Shown piece by piece: positions 6,445 to 14,712 of a stretch of 17,843 nucleotides of DNA. The position numbers and the translations under genes were made by a program. Positions within the stretch are counted from its first letter, which is position 1. Each line of letters begins with the position of its first letter. Under the pieces are notes generated by a model. That model was not told the DNA's origin. It saw only the letters and a program-made list of their open reading frames with translations, and made no database searches. The DNA is from JAXGPF01 sp964463985 (GTDB lineage Bacteria; Verrucomicrobiota; Kiritimatiellia; JAAZAB01), in contig CAYXEK010000068.1 of assembly GCA_964463985.1 (NCBI GenBank), positions 1 through 17,843 of the forward strand, written 5' to 3'.

Positions 6445-7164
6445 ATGGATGCCAATCGTAAATTGCGCTGGGCGGTCATAATGCTATCGCTGGTCGTGGC
6501 GGTGGAGTCGGCCTTGCTGGCGGCGGCCGGCTGGCGGTTTGCCGGCCGGTTTTTTGCCGGCGAGCGCATGACGGCACTGGCGCAGCGCCTGTTCGGGCGC
6601 GGAACCGAGCCGGCGGCAGCGGCCGATCCCGCGCCGGTGGTTGCCCGGGAAAACGCGGACGATATCCAGGAAATACGCGCCAGGATAGAAAACCTTTTCG
6701 CCGAATTGACCGGCGGCGGCCAAGCGCAATTTTCCCCGGCGCCAACGCCCGGACCCGGGCTGGGCATGGCGGAGCACATGCTGCGGTTGCAGCGGGAAAT
6801 TGACCGGATTTTCGCCCATGCCTTCAGCGACGGGCTCTGGCGGCAGACATGCCATCCGCTGGATTGGCATTGGGAGCGCGCATCCATTGCGCCGGCCTTG
6901 CAGATGACGGAAGACGACCAGGCTTACGAGATTACCGTGGCCTTGAAGGACGTGGACCGGCTGGGCATTGACGTGCAACTGGAGGGCGGGATTCTTTCCA
7001 TCATGGCGCGCGGCATGCGCAACAATTACCTGACGCGCCTGAGGTTGCCGGAGGCGGTGGACCGGGAAAACATCCAGGCGCAGTATGAAGAAAATGTTTT
7101 GCGGGTGCGGGTGCCCAAGGTGCGGGCGCAGGAAACGCTTGCCACTCCGAGGCAAATCATATAG
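6445..7164 (+). CDS. Membrane-anchored small heat-shock (alpha-crystallin domain) protein
   Basis: The preferred ATG gives 239 residues. The frame extends upstream to 6343, but that part overlaps intergenic sequence and is not protein-like. Residues about 9-30 form a strong hydrophobic helix with basic residues before it (DANRKLRW), so a single membrane anchor or uncleaved signal is predicted. A Pro/Ala linker with a helical stretch (72-90) follows. Residues about 148-225 match an alpha-crystallin (Hsp20) domain: AYEITVALKDVDRLGIDVQL, LRLPEAVD, and QAQYEENVLRVRVPK near the end, in place of the usual YENGVL...LPK. There is no clear C-terminal I-x-I oligomerisation motif. Ordinary small heat-shock proteins are soluble and about 140-160 residues, so this is a long, membrane-tethered form. 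It probably protects membrane or periplasmic clients. Orientation in the membrane is not certain. Confidence 0.78.
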   Translation: MDANRKLRWAVIMLSLVVAVESALLAAAGWRFAGRFFAGERMTALAQRLFGRGTEPAAAADPAPVVARENADDIQEIRARIENLFAELTGGGQAQFSPAPTPGPGLGMAEHMLRLQREIDRIFAHAFSDGLWRQTCHPLDWHWERASIAPALQMTEDDQAYEITVALKDVDRLGIDVQLEGGILSIMARGMRNNYLTRLRLPEAVDRENIQAQYEENVLRVRVPKVRAQETLATPRQII

Positions 7165-7229
7165 TTTACACGGATTGTTTTTGGATTTATACAACCACGG
7201 GCGCGGGCCCGCTTTGGCGAGGAGGAGAT

Positions 7230-8162
7230 ATGCTGAAAGTCAGCAAGTTGCACAAACGGTTCGGTTCGATACACGCGGTGCGCGGAGTGTCGTTTGAGGC
7301 GGACAAGGGCGCCGTCCTTGGTTTTCTCGGCCCGAACGGCGCCGGCAAGACCACCACGATGCGGATGATTACCGGGTTTCTGCATCCGACATCCGGCACG
7401 GCGGAGATTGAAGGATATGACATTATCACGCAGCCGGTGGCGGCCAAGCGGCAAATCGGTTACCTGCCTGAAAATTCGCCGGTTTACGCCGATATGACCG
7501 TCTGGAATTACCTGGATTTCATCGCGGAAGTCCGCGGTTTTTCCGGCCGCGAGCGCCAGGAAAAAGTGGGTGCGGCGGTGGAGCGCTGCTTCCTTGAGCC
7601 GGTGCGCTACCAGAGCATCGGCACGCTTTCCAAGGGCTACCGGCAGCGGGTCGGATTCGCCCAGGCGGTGCTGCACAATCCGCCCGTGCTGATCATGGAT
7701 GAGCCGACGGACGGGCTGGATCCCAACCAGAAACAGGTGGTGCGGGCCATGATCCGCGACATGGCGGCGGACAAGGTGATCGTGCTTTCGACGCATATCC
7801 TGGAGGAAGTGGAGGCTGTCTGCGGGCGCGTGATCATCATCTGCCAGGGCGCCGTGGTGTTTGACGGCGCGCCCGGCGCATTGAAAGCCCGCAGCCCGCA
7901 GCATGGGGCCGTGGAGTTGAAGGTGGAATCCGGGGCCGACGAGTTGCGCGCCGGCCTGGAAGGACTGGGCGCCGCCGCGCGCGTGGAAGCCCGGCGCGAC
8001 ACCCTGCTGGTTTACCCGCGCGCCGCCGACGGCTTGATGGCGGAAGTTCTGGGCCTGATCCGCGCCAAGCCGGCCTGCCGCGTGGCGGGTGTGAAGGTTT
8101 TGGAGGGGCGGCTGGACGATGTGTTCCGGGAATTAACCATGCCGCAGCGCAAAGCTTCCTGA
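7230..8162 (+). CDS. ABC transporter ATP-binding protein, GldA/NatA-like
   Basis: This 310-residue nucleotide-binding subunit would power the permease encoded next. All ABC motifs are present: Walker A GPNGAGKTT (34-42), the Q-loop region near 75-85 (RQIGYLPEN), signature LSKGYRQR (133-140), Walker B VLIMDEPT (153-160), D-loop GLDP and the switch His189 in LSTHI. The LSKGYRQR signature and the roughly 90-residue C-terminal extension are typical of the GldA/CcmA-like exporter branch. AGGAGG lies 4 bases before the ATG, slightly close. The gene heads a block with a permease, a GldG-like protein and a DUF4340 protein. In Bacteroidota, Gld ABC proteins are linked to gliding. In non-gliders the same set is common and its substrate is unknown. 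No gliding machinery is seen here. Confidence 0.95.
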   Translation: MLKVSKLHKRFGSIHAVRGVSFEADKGAVLGFLGPNGAGKTTTMRMITGFLHPTSGTAEIEGYDIITQPVAAKRQIGYLPENSPVYADMTVWNYLDFIAEVRGFSGRERQEKVGAAVERCFLEPVRYQSIGTLSKGYRQRVGFAQAVLHNPPVLIMDEPTDGLDPNQKQVVRAMIRDMAADKVIVLSTHILEEVEAVCGRVIIICQGAVVFDGAPGALKARSPQHGAVELKVESGADELRAGLEGLGAAARVEARRDTLLVYPRAADGLMAEVLGLIRAKPACRVAGVKVLEGRLDDVFRELTMPQRKAS

Positions 8163-8170
8163 AAGGAACA

Positions 8171-8195
8171 GCCGGCCGGATTGTTTCAGGCCGGT
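8171..8195 (+). other. Intercistronic hairpin between ATPase and permease genes
   Basis: CCGGCC (8172-8177) pairs with GGCCGG (8189-8194) around an 11-base loop, extended by a G-T pair. It lies in the 75-base gap between two genes that must be co-expressed, with no T-tract. It may stabilise mRNA or tune the ratio of ATPase to permease. Confidence 0.35.
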
Positions 8196-8237
8196 GCGGG
8201 GCATGTTTGAATGATCAATATATAAAGGAGGCGGCAA

Positions 8238-8975
8238 GTGGAATTTATACGCAACACCAAGGCAATTACCCGTCGGGAACTGGTTTCTTATTTTGAATCG
8301 CCGGTGGCCTACGTTTTCACCATCGTGTTTCTGATGCTGATCAGTTTCCTGACTTTTTTCGTATCTAATTATTATGAGGCCGGCCAGGCGGACTTGCGGG
8401 CCTTTTTCTTCTGGCATCCCTGGATGTTCCTGATACTGGCGCCGGCGGCCGCCATGCGGCTCTGGTCGGAAGAGCGCCGCGCCGGCACCATGGAAACGCT
8501 TTTAACCCTGCCGATCACCATGCCCCAGGCCATGCTTGGCAAGTTCCTGGCGGCCTGGCTGTTTCTCGGCCTGGCGATCGTGCTGACTTTCCCGATCGTC
8601 CTGACCACGGCCTGGCTGGGCCGGCCGGACTATGGCGTGATTTTCGGCGGCTATGTCGGCAGTTTCATGCTGGCCGGCGCGTACCTGGCGGTGGGCGTCT
8701 TGACCTCCGCCCTGACGCGCAACCAGGTGATCAGTTTCGTGCTGGCCCTGGTCATCTGCCTGTTTTTGCTGATGGCCGGCTGGCCGCCGGTGACCAACAT
8801 GCTTGTGCGCTGGGCGCCGGATTGGCTGGTGCGGGTGGTGGCGGCCTTCGGGTTCATGCCGCATTACGAGGCCTTCCAGAAGGGCGTGCTGGATGTCCGG
8901 GATTTTGCCTATTACATCAGCGTGATGGCATTCATGTTATGCGCGGCCAACCTCGCGCTGGAAAATCGCAAGTAA
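8238..8975 (+). CDS. ABC transporter permease, GldF-like
   Basis: The product has 245 residues. A GTG start follows a near-perfect AAGGAGG (8225-8231) at 6-base spacing, which settles the start. The protein begins with the ABC-2 type pattern ITRRELVSYFESPVAYVF and has about six hydrophobic helices: 25-45, 58-73, 105-127, 137-158, 163-182 and 220-240. The cytoplasmic loop contains RLWSEERRAGTMETLLTLPI, diagnostic of ABC-2/GldF permeases and thought to contact the ATPase. It resides in the inner membrane and pairs with the upstream ATPase. The next gene starts 16 bases downstream. The single permease gene implies a homodimer, or pairing with the GldG-like protein's helices. Confidence 0.93.
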   Translation: MEFIRNTKAITRRELVSYFESPVAYVFTIVFLMLISFLTFFVSNYYEAGQADLRAFFFWHPWMFLILAPAAAMRLWSEERRAGTMETLLTLPITMPQAMLGKFLAAWLFLGLAIVLTFPIVLTTAWLGRPDYGVIFGGYVGSFMLAGAYLAVGVLTSALTRNQVISFVLALVICLFLLMAGWPPVTNMLVRWAPDWLVRVVAAFGFMPHYEAFQKGVLDVRDFAYYISVMAFMLCAANLALENRK

Positions 8976-8991
8976 AATCAGACGGGAGCAT

Positions 8992-10947
8992 ATGACCACA
9001 ATGACCAAGACCAAATCAAACAAGCACTGGATGCGTTTCTGGAAAATCGGCGGCAGCCTGGCGGGACTGCTGGCGCTGCTGGTGTTGTTGATCGCCGCCA
9101 ACCTGATCATCGGCGCCGCCCGCCTGCGCAAGGACTTCACGCAAGAGCGGCTGTATACGCTGTCGGACAACACCCGCCGGATACTCCAGCAGCTGGAGCA
9201 GCCGGTGACCTTGAAATTCTTTTTCAATGCCGGCGCGCCGGAAATTCCCATGCCCTTGAAATACTTCGCGCAGCAGGTGGAAGACCTTCTGCGCGAGTAC
9301 CAGTTGGCCGCCGGCGGCCGGGTTCTGCTGGAAAATTACAACCCGGAACCGGATTCCGACGCCGAGGAATGGGCGGAACGTTACGGCGTGGCGGCGCAGA
9401 ACCTGGGCATGCTCGGTCCCCCGTTGTATCTCGGCCTCGCGGCGGTGAGCGGGGATGCCCACACGGTCATCCCGTTCATTGATCCGCGCGATGAAGCCAT
9501 GCTGGAATACAACATCACCCGCATGATCGCCCGCGTCACCAATCCCGCCAAGCCGGTGCTGGGCCTGATCAGCAGCCTGCCGGTCATGGGCGTGCAATCC
9601 ATGCCCTTCGCCATGGGCGGCCAGCCGCCGCCGCGCAATCAGCCGCCCTGGGCGGCTTTCAGCGGCCTGGCGGATGATTACGAAGTCCGGGAACTGACGG
9701 CGGAAGTCGAGGAAATTCCCGCGGATGTGGATGCGCTGCTGCTGGTGCATCCCAAAAACCTCTCCGACCAGGCGCAGTACGCCATTGACCAGTTTGTGCT
9801 GCGCGGCGGACGGCTGCTGGCTTTCGTGGATCCCCTCTCGCTGGCCGATGCCCGCAGCCAGGAACAGCCGCAGATGATGATGGGCATGCCGCCGCAGACT
9901 TCTTCCGACCTGGGACGCCTGCCGAAGGCCTGGGGCGTGGAATGGGATGCCGGCCAGGTGGTGGCGGATATCAACGCCAGCACCCGCGTGCGCCAGGGCG
10001 AAGGCGGGGTGGATGACAGTCCGCTGTTTCTCAGCCTGCGTCCGGTCAATTTCCAGCGGGATGACCTGCTGATGACCCGGCTCGATTCGCTGATCATGCC
10101 CATGGCCGGCGCATTCCGGGGCGAAGGCGCGGAAGGACTGAAACTCACGCCGTTGATTGTTTCTTCCGAACAGTCCAAAACCGTGCCCAGCATGATGGCC
10201 CAGATGGGCGGCGACATGATCCGGCGCGATTTCCAGCCGGGCCTGGAGCGCTTGCCGCTGGCCCTGCGTCTTCACGGCAACTTCAAGACCGCCTTCCCGG
10301 AAGGCAAGCCGGCCAAGGCGGATGCCGGCACCAACGCGCCGCCGGCCACGGCGGAGGAAAGCCTGCAGGAGAGCGCCAAGCCCACCACCGTCATCCTCGT
10401 GGGCGATGTGGACATGCTGTATGACCACTTCTGCGTGCAGGAAATAAACCTTTTCGGCTATCGCGGCTACCAGCCGATCAACGACAACCTGAACCTGTTT
10501 GCCAATGCTCTGGAACAATTGTCCGGCGCCGTGGAATTGGCGGAAATCCGCACCCGCGGCCGGATCGAGCGGCCGTTCGACCGGGTGCTGGCGCTGCAGC
10601 AGGAAGCCCAGCAGCGCTGGATGCTCCAGGAAAAGGCGCTGCAGGAAAAACTGGAAGCCACCCGCGAGCGCTTGAACGCCCTGCAGTCGCGCAAGGATCA
10701 AAACCAGCGCTACATCCTTTCGCCAGAGCAGGAACAGGAAGTCCAACGCTTCAAGGCGGAGCAATTGCGGACCCAGCGCGAACTCAAGCAGGTGCGCAAA
10801 AACCTGCGCGAAGGCATTGAACGCCTGGGCGTCAAGGTCAAGGCAATCAACATCCTGCTGGTACCCATCCTGGTGGGATTGGCCGGCATCCTGTTCGCCT
10901 GGCGGCGCCAGCGGCGCGCCGCCCTGGCTGCCGGCGGAAATGATTAA
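8992..10947 (+). CDS. GldG-like ABC auxiliary protein (ABC_transp_aux type)
   Basis: This is a 651-residue partner of the GldF-like permease. A helix near residues 20-42 anchors the N-terminus and is followed by RKDFTQERLYTLSDNTRRIL, the hallmark of GldG and related uncharacterised ABC auxiliary proteins. The large extracytoplasmic part carries alternating alpha/beta segments, with a Met/Gln/Pro-rich loop near residues 200-225 and an Ala-rich spacer near 440. A long charged coiled coil (about 533-616) precedes a second helix (about 622-640) and a short basic tail. GGGAG lies 3 bases before the ATG, and a second ATG at 9001 would suit a slightly longer spacing. Gene order ATPase-permease-GldG-DUF4340 is recurrent across several phyla. 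Its transported substrate is not known. Confidence 0.9.
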   Translation: MTTMTKTKSNKHWMRFWKIGGSLAGLLALLVLLIAANLIIGAARLRKDFTQERLYTLSDNTRRILQQLEQPVTLKFFFNAGAPEIPMPLKYFAQQVEDLLREYQLAAGGRVLLENYNPEPDSDAEEWAERYGVAAQNLGMLGPPLYLGLAAVSGDAHTVIPFIDPRDEAMLEYNITRMIARVTNPAKPVLGLISSLPVMGVQSMPFAMGGQPPPRNQPPWAAFSGLADDYEVRELTAEVEEIPADVDALLLVHPKNLSDQAQYAIDQFVLRGGRLLAFVDPLSLADARSQEQPQMMMGMPPQTSSDLGRLPKAWGVEWDAGQVVADINASTRVRQGEGGVDDSPLFLSLRPVNFQRDDLLMTRLDSLIMPMAGAFRGEGAEGLKLTPLIVSSEQSKTVPSMMAQMGGDMIRRDFQPGLERLPLALRLHGNFKTAFPEGKPAKADAGTNAPPATAEESLQESAKPTTVILVGDVDMLYDHFCVQEINLFGYRGYQPINDNLNLFANALEQLSGAVELAEIRTRGRIERPFDRVLALQQEAQQRWMLQEKALQEKLEATRERLNALQSRKDQNQRYILSPEQEQEVQRFKAEQLRTQRELKQVRKNLREGIERLGVKVKAINILLVPILVGLAGILFAWRRQRRAALAAGGND

Positions 10948-10973
10948 TCAAACACGGAGGCATTGCGACTATC

Positions 10974-12443
10974 ATGAAAATACGTAATCTTGCGGTATTG
11001 CTGGCGGCGGCGGTCTTGCTGGGGTTCTGGGCCTACCGGATCGTGGATACCGGACGCCAGGCGCGCCGGCCGGCCCGCGTGGGTCAGACGGTGTTCGAGA
11101 ATTTGCCGGTGAATGACGTGGCCGGCATCTTCATCACCACGCCCGAGACGAATTTCGCCATCAAACGCGACGAGCAGCAGTGGAAGGTGCCCGCGCGTTT
11201 CAACTATCCCGCCAAGTTCGACAAGGTGGCGGACACCCTGGTCGCCTTGCGCGAGTTGAAAATCGGCCAGGTCGTGCCCGGCGGCAGCGAACGGGCCGCC
11301 GCCTTCAACCTGCAGCCGCCGGGATCGAATGCGGTTGCCGCCGCCACCCGCCTGGAGTTGCGCGACGCAGCCGATAAACTGCTGGGCGAACTGTTGATCG
11401 GCAAGCATTTCAACACCCAGCCGCGGGGCGGCAGCCAGCAGCAGATGATGTTCGGCGGCGGCGGATATCCGTCCGGCCACTACGTCATGCTACCGGATGG
11501 CATGGTCGCCGTGGTCGGCCGCACGCTGGACAACATGATCGAGCCGGCCAAATCATGGCTGGCCGACGATTTCATCAATGTCGCCGCCGCCGACATCGAG
11601 GAGATCAAAGTCACCGGTCCGGGGCGCGCCCCGGTCAAGGTGCTGCGCGACAAGGTCAGCAAGACTCTGTCGCTCGCCGGCCTGAAGCCGGAGGAAGGCA
11701 CGGCGGACTCCGCCAAGCTCAGCCAACTGGCCGGCGCCTTGAGTTACCTGTCGTTTGATGATGTCGCCGATCCGGCACTGAAGCCCGCCGAGACGGGATT
11801 GGATCAGCCGGTGGTTTTCACCGCGCGCGCGAATGGCGGGCGCGTGTACACCCTGCGCATCGGCAAGCCGGTGTCGTCCAACAGCACCGACCGCTACGTG
11901 GCCGCCCGGGTGGAATATGTAGCGCCGCCCGAACCCGAAAAAAAGGCCGAATCGGACACCGCGGCCACCAACGCTCCGGCCGTGTTGCCTGAGCCCGCGG
12001 CTGAAGATGGCCAGAAAGACAAGGCCGACCCGAAGGAGGAAGCCCGCGGTCTGGATGCAAAAATTTCCCCCTGGATTTACATACTGCGGTCCTACCGGAT
12101 GGACAACATGCTGTTGGAACGCGACAAGCTGATTACGCCGCCGCCCAAGCCCGAAGCCAAGGACGAGGAACCGGCTGCCGCGCCGGCTGGAGCGGAAGCA
12201 GCGCCGGCCGCGAAGCCGGCGGTGAAGCCGGCCGCCAAGCCGGCAGTCAAGCAGACGGATAAACCTGCGGTGAAGCCGGCCGCCAAACCGGCAGTCAAGC
12301 CGGCGGATAAACCGGCAGTCAAGCCGGCCGCCAACCCTGCGGATAAAGCGGCAACTAAACCTGCGGAAAAAACGGCAATTCAGCCGGCGGCGAAGCCGGC
12401 CGAACCGGCGGCGCCCGCGGCGGAAAAGCCCGCGGCGCCGTAG
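10974..12443 (+). CDS. DUF4340 protein with Lys-Pro-Ala repeat tail
   Basis: This is a 489-residue membrane-anchored protein. Residues about 4-22 are a signal-anchor helix. Residues about 40-385 match the DUF4340 pattern seen directly after GldG-like genes: FAIKRDEQQWKVPARFNYPA, LRELKIGQVV, a LGELLIGK strand and MIEPAKSWLADDFINV. GGAGG lies about 13 bases before the ATG, a long spacing. From about residue 388 the protein becomes a Lys/Pro/Ala-rich, probably unfolded tail. It includes three 16-residue units (417-464), typified by VKPAAKPAVKPADKPA. Similar basic Ala/Pro/Lys tails bind polyanions or span the periplasm or cell wall in other proteins, which is inference here. It probably works with the upstream ABC proteins, and no enzymatic motif is visible. 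Confidence 0.86.
   Translation: MKIRNLAVLLAAAVLLGFWAYRIVDTGRQARRPARVGQTVFENLPVNDVAGIFITTPETNFAIKRDEQQWKVPARFNYPAKFDKVADTLVALRELKIGQVVPGGSERAAAFNLQPPGSNAVAAATRLELRDAADKLLGELLIGKHFNTQPRGGSQQQMMFGGGGYPSGHYVMLPDGMVAVVGRTLDNMIEPAKSWLADDFINVAAADIEEIKVTGPGRAPVKVLRDKVSKTLSLAGLKPEEGTADSAKLSQLAGALSYLSFDDVADPALKPAETGLDQPVVFTARANGGRVYTLRIGKPVSSNSTDRYVAARVEYVAPPEPEKKAESDTAATNAPAVLPEPAAEDGQKDKADPKEEARGLDAKISPWIYILRSYRMDNMLLERDKLITPPPKPEAKDEEPAAAPAGAEAAPAAKPAVKPAAKPAVKQTDKPAVKPAAKPAVKPADKPAVKPAANPADKAATKPAEKTAIQPAAKPAEPAAPAAEKPAAP
12221..12364 (+). repeat. 48-bp tandem repeat, three degenerate copies
   Basis: Units starting at about 12221, 12269 and 12317 are in phase with the reading frame and encode 16-residue repeats in the DUF4340 tail. 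The first two copies are nearly identical over GGTGAAGCCGGCCGCCAA. The third has drifted. Being a multiple of three, the array can change copy number without breaking the frame. Confidence 0.8.
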
Positions 12444-12470
12444 CGGCCGCGCCGGCGCGGCGCATCCGGA

Positions 12471-12539
12471 TTTAGAGTGCGGCAGCTTGACGCCGCTTTC
12501 AAGCAGATCACAAAGCAGGTCAAGCCGCCGCAGTCCAAA
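12471..12539. repeat. Imperfect long inverted repeat (REP-like hairpin)
   Basis: The arms 12471-12499 and 12512-12539 pair with four mismatches and one gap around a 12-base loop. The core is GCGGCaGCTTGAC against GTCAAGCCGCCGC. It occupies the 198-base gap between the DUF4340 and MoxR genes, which otherwise shows nothing but GC-rich sequence and the MoxR ribosome-binding site. It could fold in RNA and separate expression of the two blocks, or it could be a dispersed palindromic repeat. No U-tract follows. Confidence 0.6.
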
Positions 12540-12641
12540 AAGCCGATCAACTTGGATGTTTGTGACGCATCCGGGAACCGGACACCTGTCTGCCTGCCGG
12601 GTGCCGGGAAGTGAAATATCTGCAAACCGGAGGGAACTCAA

Positions 12642-13631
12642 ATGGATCATGATGCAATTACGCAGATCACCGACCGCATCAGCCGCCAGTCCGAATTGCT
12701 GGACCGGCTGCGCCAGGAAGTGATGAAAGTCATCGTCGGCCAGGAGCGGCTGGTGGATCGGATGCTGATGGCCCTGATTACGGACGGGCACATTCTCCTG
12801 GAAGGCGTGCCCGGCCTGGCGAAGACCACGGTGGTTAAAACCATGGCGCAGACGCTGGGCTTGCGGTTTCACCGCATCAGCTTCACGCCGGACCTCCTGC
12901 CCGCGGATTTGATCGGCACGCTGATTTACGATCCGCGCAACGGCGGTTTCACCGTGAAGCAGGGTCCGATTTTCACCAACCTGCTGCTGGCCGACGAAAT
13001 CAACCGCGCGCCGGCCAAGGTACAGTCGGCCCTGCTGGAAGCCATGCAGGAACGGCAGGTAACCATCGGCGACAAAACCTATCCGCTGCCGCAGCCGTTT
13101 CTGGTGATGGCCACGCAGAACCCGATCGAGCAGGAAGGAACTTATCCGCTGCCGGAAGCCCAGATTGACCGGTTCATGCTGAAGTGCCGGGTGGATTATC
13201 CCTCGCGCGACGATGAACGTCGCATCATGCAGCGCTTCACCCGCCGGGGAACCATTGCCGTGCAGCCCGTGCTGCAGCCGGAACAGATCGAATCCATGCG
13301 CGAATTGCTGGACCAGGTGTATTGCGATGACAAGGTGGGGGACTACATCCTCGACCTGGTCGGCGCCACGCGCCGGCCGTCGGCGCATAACATTCCGCTG
13401 GACCACCAGATCGAGTACGGCGCCTCGCCGCGCGCCACGCTTTGCCTGAACCTGGCCGCCCGCGCCAATGCGATGCTGCACGGCCGGGGCTACGCCACGC
13501 CGCAGGATGTCAAGGAAGTGGCGCACGATATCCTGCGCCACCGGTTGATCCTTACTTATGAGGCCGAGGCCGAAGAAGTGGACAGCGATGCTTTGATTGC
13601 GCGGCTGCTGAGCGATATTCCCGTGCCTTGA
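12642..13631 (+). CDS. MoxR-family AAA+ ATPase
   Basis: MoxR ATPases are chaperone-like AAA+ proteins that act with VWA-domain partners to assemble or mature protein complexes. At 329 residues the length is standard. The order of motifs is Walker A GVPGLAKT (55-62), FTPDLLPADLIG, Walker B LLLADEIN (114-121), sensor 1 ATQNP (157-161), the arginine-finger segment PEAQIDRF (Arg177) and the sensor 2 region SPRATLCL, with a C-terminal helical lid. GGAGGG lies 7 bases before the ATG. It is cytoplasmic. The genes that follow (DUF58, BatD/DUF4381-like, BatA, BatB) are the classic partners. Nothing unusual is seen in the catalytic residues. Confidence 0.96.
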   Translation: MDHDAITQITDRISRQSELLDRLRQEVMKVIVGQERLVDRMLMALITDGHILLEGVPGLAKTTVVKTMAQTLGLRFHRISFTPDLLPADLIGTLIYDPRNGGFTVKQGPIFTNLLLADEINRAPAKVQSALLEAMQERQVTIGDKTYPLPQPFLVMATQNPIEQEGTYPLPEAQIDRFMLKCRVDYPSRDDERRIMQRFTRRGTIAVQPVLQPEQIESMRELLDQVYCDDKVGDYILDLVGATRRPSAHNIPLDHQIEYGASPRATLCLNLAARANAMLHGRGYATPQDVKEVAHDILRHRLILTYEAEAEEVDSDALIARLLSDIPVP

Positions 13632-13740
13632 TTTTTGACGGCGCGCGCTGCCGGCTGTTTGTCGGCCGCCGATGCGCCGGAAGCTTCCCGGCGGGGTCAA
13701 ACTGCCGGCCGCGCATGGCCTGGCAACAATGGAACTCGGT

Positions 13741-14631
13741 ATGGCTCTTGACACCAGAGAATTAATGCGGCAGGTCGGGCGCATCCGCATTTATACCAAG
13801 CGCCTGGTGGACGAGTTCGTCTCGGGAGAATACCACTCGGTCTTCAAGGGCCGCGGCATGGAATTTGACGAGGTGCGCGAGTATGTGCCCGGCGATGATA
13901 TCCGCGCGATTGACTGGAATGTCACCGCCCGCATGGGCCATCCCTTCGTCAAGCGTTTCTGCGAGGAACGGGAACTGACGGTTATCTTCCTGGCCGACAT
14001 ATCCGGGTCCATGTGTTGCGGGTCGCGCCGGCGCTCGAAGGCTGAAGTGGCGGCGGAATTGACCGGGCTGCTGGCGCTGTCGGCCATCAAGAATCAGGAC
14101 AAGATCGGGTTGGCGCTGTTCAGCGACCGGATCGAAAGATACATCCCGCCGCGCAAGGGGCGCACCGCCGCCATGCGGCTGGTGCGCGAGGTGCTGGCGG
14201 CCGAGGAAACCCGGCGTCCGACCGACATTGCCATGGCGCTGGAATTCCTCAACCGCGTGCAGAAACGCCGCGCGGTGGTCTTCCTGATTTCCGATTTCAA
14301 CGCGCCGGATTATGAGAAGGCCCTGCGCGTGGCTGCCCGCCGGCATGACCTGATCGGATGCCCGGTGCGCGATCCCCTGGAACTGGCGCTGCCGGCCGCC
14401 GGACTCGTGGAAGCGGTCAATCCTGAAACCGGCGAACTTTTCGTGCTGGACACATCTTCCTCCGCCTGGCGCGCGCAATTCAGCGCCAATGCCGCCGCGG
14501 CAGCCGCGGATTTGGAGCGCCGGCTGCGCCGCCTCGATATAGACCTTTTGCCGCTGGCGACTGACCGGCCGTTTATGGAAGACCTGCGCCGACTGTTCCG
14601 CCTGCGCCAACTCCGCGCGGGGCGGGGATAG
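13741..14631 (+). CDS. DUF58 domain protein (VWA-like MoxR partner)
   Basis: The product is 296 residues from the ATG at 13741. In-frame ATGs at 13672 and 13729 exist, but family members start close to the motif LDTRELMRQVGRI, and GGAA lies 6 bases before 13741. The diagnostic DUF58 block covers residues about 29-75: GEYHSVFKGRGMEFDEVREY, VPGDDIRAIDWNVTARMG, then VKRFCEERE. A von Willebrand A-like fold follows with a complete metal-site DISGSM (Asp86, Ser88, Ser90) and a later FLISDFNAPD strand. No signal peptide or membrane helix is found, so it is cytoplasmic. It lies 110 bases after the MoxR gene. A role as adaptor between MoxR and the Bat proteins is established only by association. Confidence 0.94.
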   Translation: MALDTRELMRQVGRIRIYTKRLVDEFVSGEYHSVFKGRGMEFDEVREYVPGDDIRAIDWNVTARMGHPFVKRFCEERELTVIFLADISGSMCCGSRRRSKAEVAAELTGLLALSAIKNQDKIGLALFSDRIERYIPPRKGRTAAMRLVREVLAAEETRRPTDIAMALEFLNRVQKRRAVVFLISDFNAPDYEKALRVAARRHDLIGCPVRDPLELALPAAGLVEAVNPETGELFVLDTSSSAWRAQFSANAAAAAADLERRLRRLDIDLLPLATDRPFMEDLRRLFRLRQLRAGRG

Positions 14632-14634
14632 GGC

Positions 14635-14667
14635 GAGATTTGAGATTTCAAATTTGAGATTTGAGAT
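14635..14667. repeat. AT-rich heptamer tandem repeat (GAGATTT)
   Basis: Units of GAGATTT run at 14635, 14642, 14656 and 14663 (partial), with one CAAATTT variant at 14649. The array starts four bases after the DUF58 stop and is a sharp AT-rich island in GC-rich surroundings. The variant unit makes the centre self-complementary. My impression, not checkable here, is that similar strings recur between genes in several PVC-group genomes. Confidence 0.7.
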
Positions 14668-14712
14668 GGGCGTTCCGCGTCCGCGCCGTCGCGAACGTTT
14701 AGCCAACAAGCC

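Noticed and set aside
9016..10764. A 582-codon minus-strand open frame opposite the GldG-like gene
   Set aside because: The plus-strand product has family motifs and a coiled coil. The antisense product has none and is His/Gln/Arg-rich.
12092..12440. Possible CRISPR-like array
   Set aside because: The regular units are 48-bp in-frame coding repeats without unique spacers.
11553..13790. A 745-codon minus-strand open frame across DUF4340 and MoxR
   Set aside because: It is antisense to two clearly homologous genes. Its Arg/His/Gly-rich composition is the usual product of reading GC-rich codons backwards.
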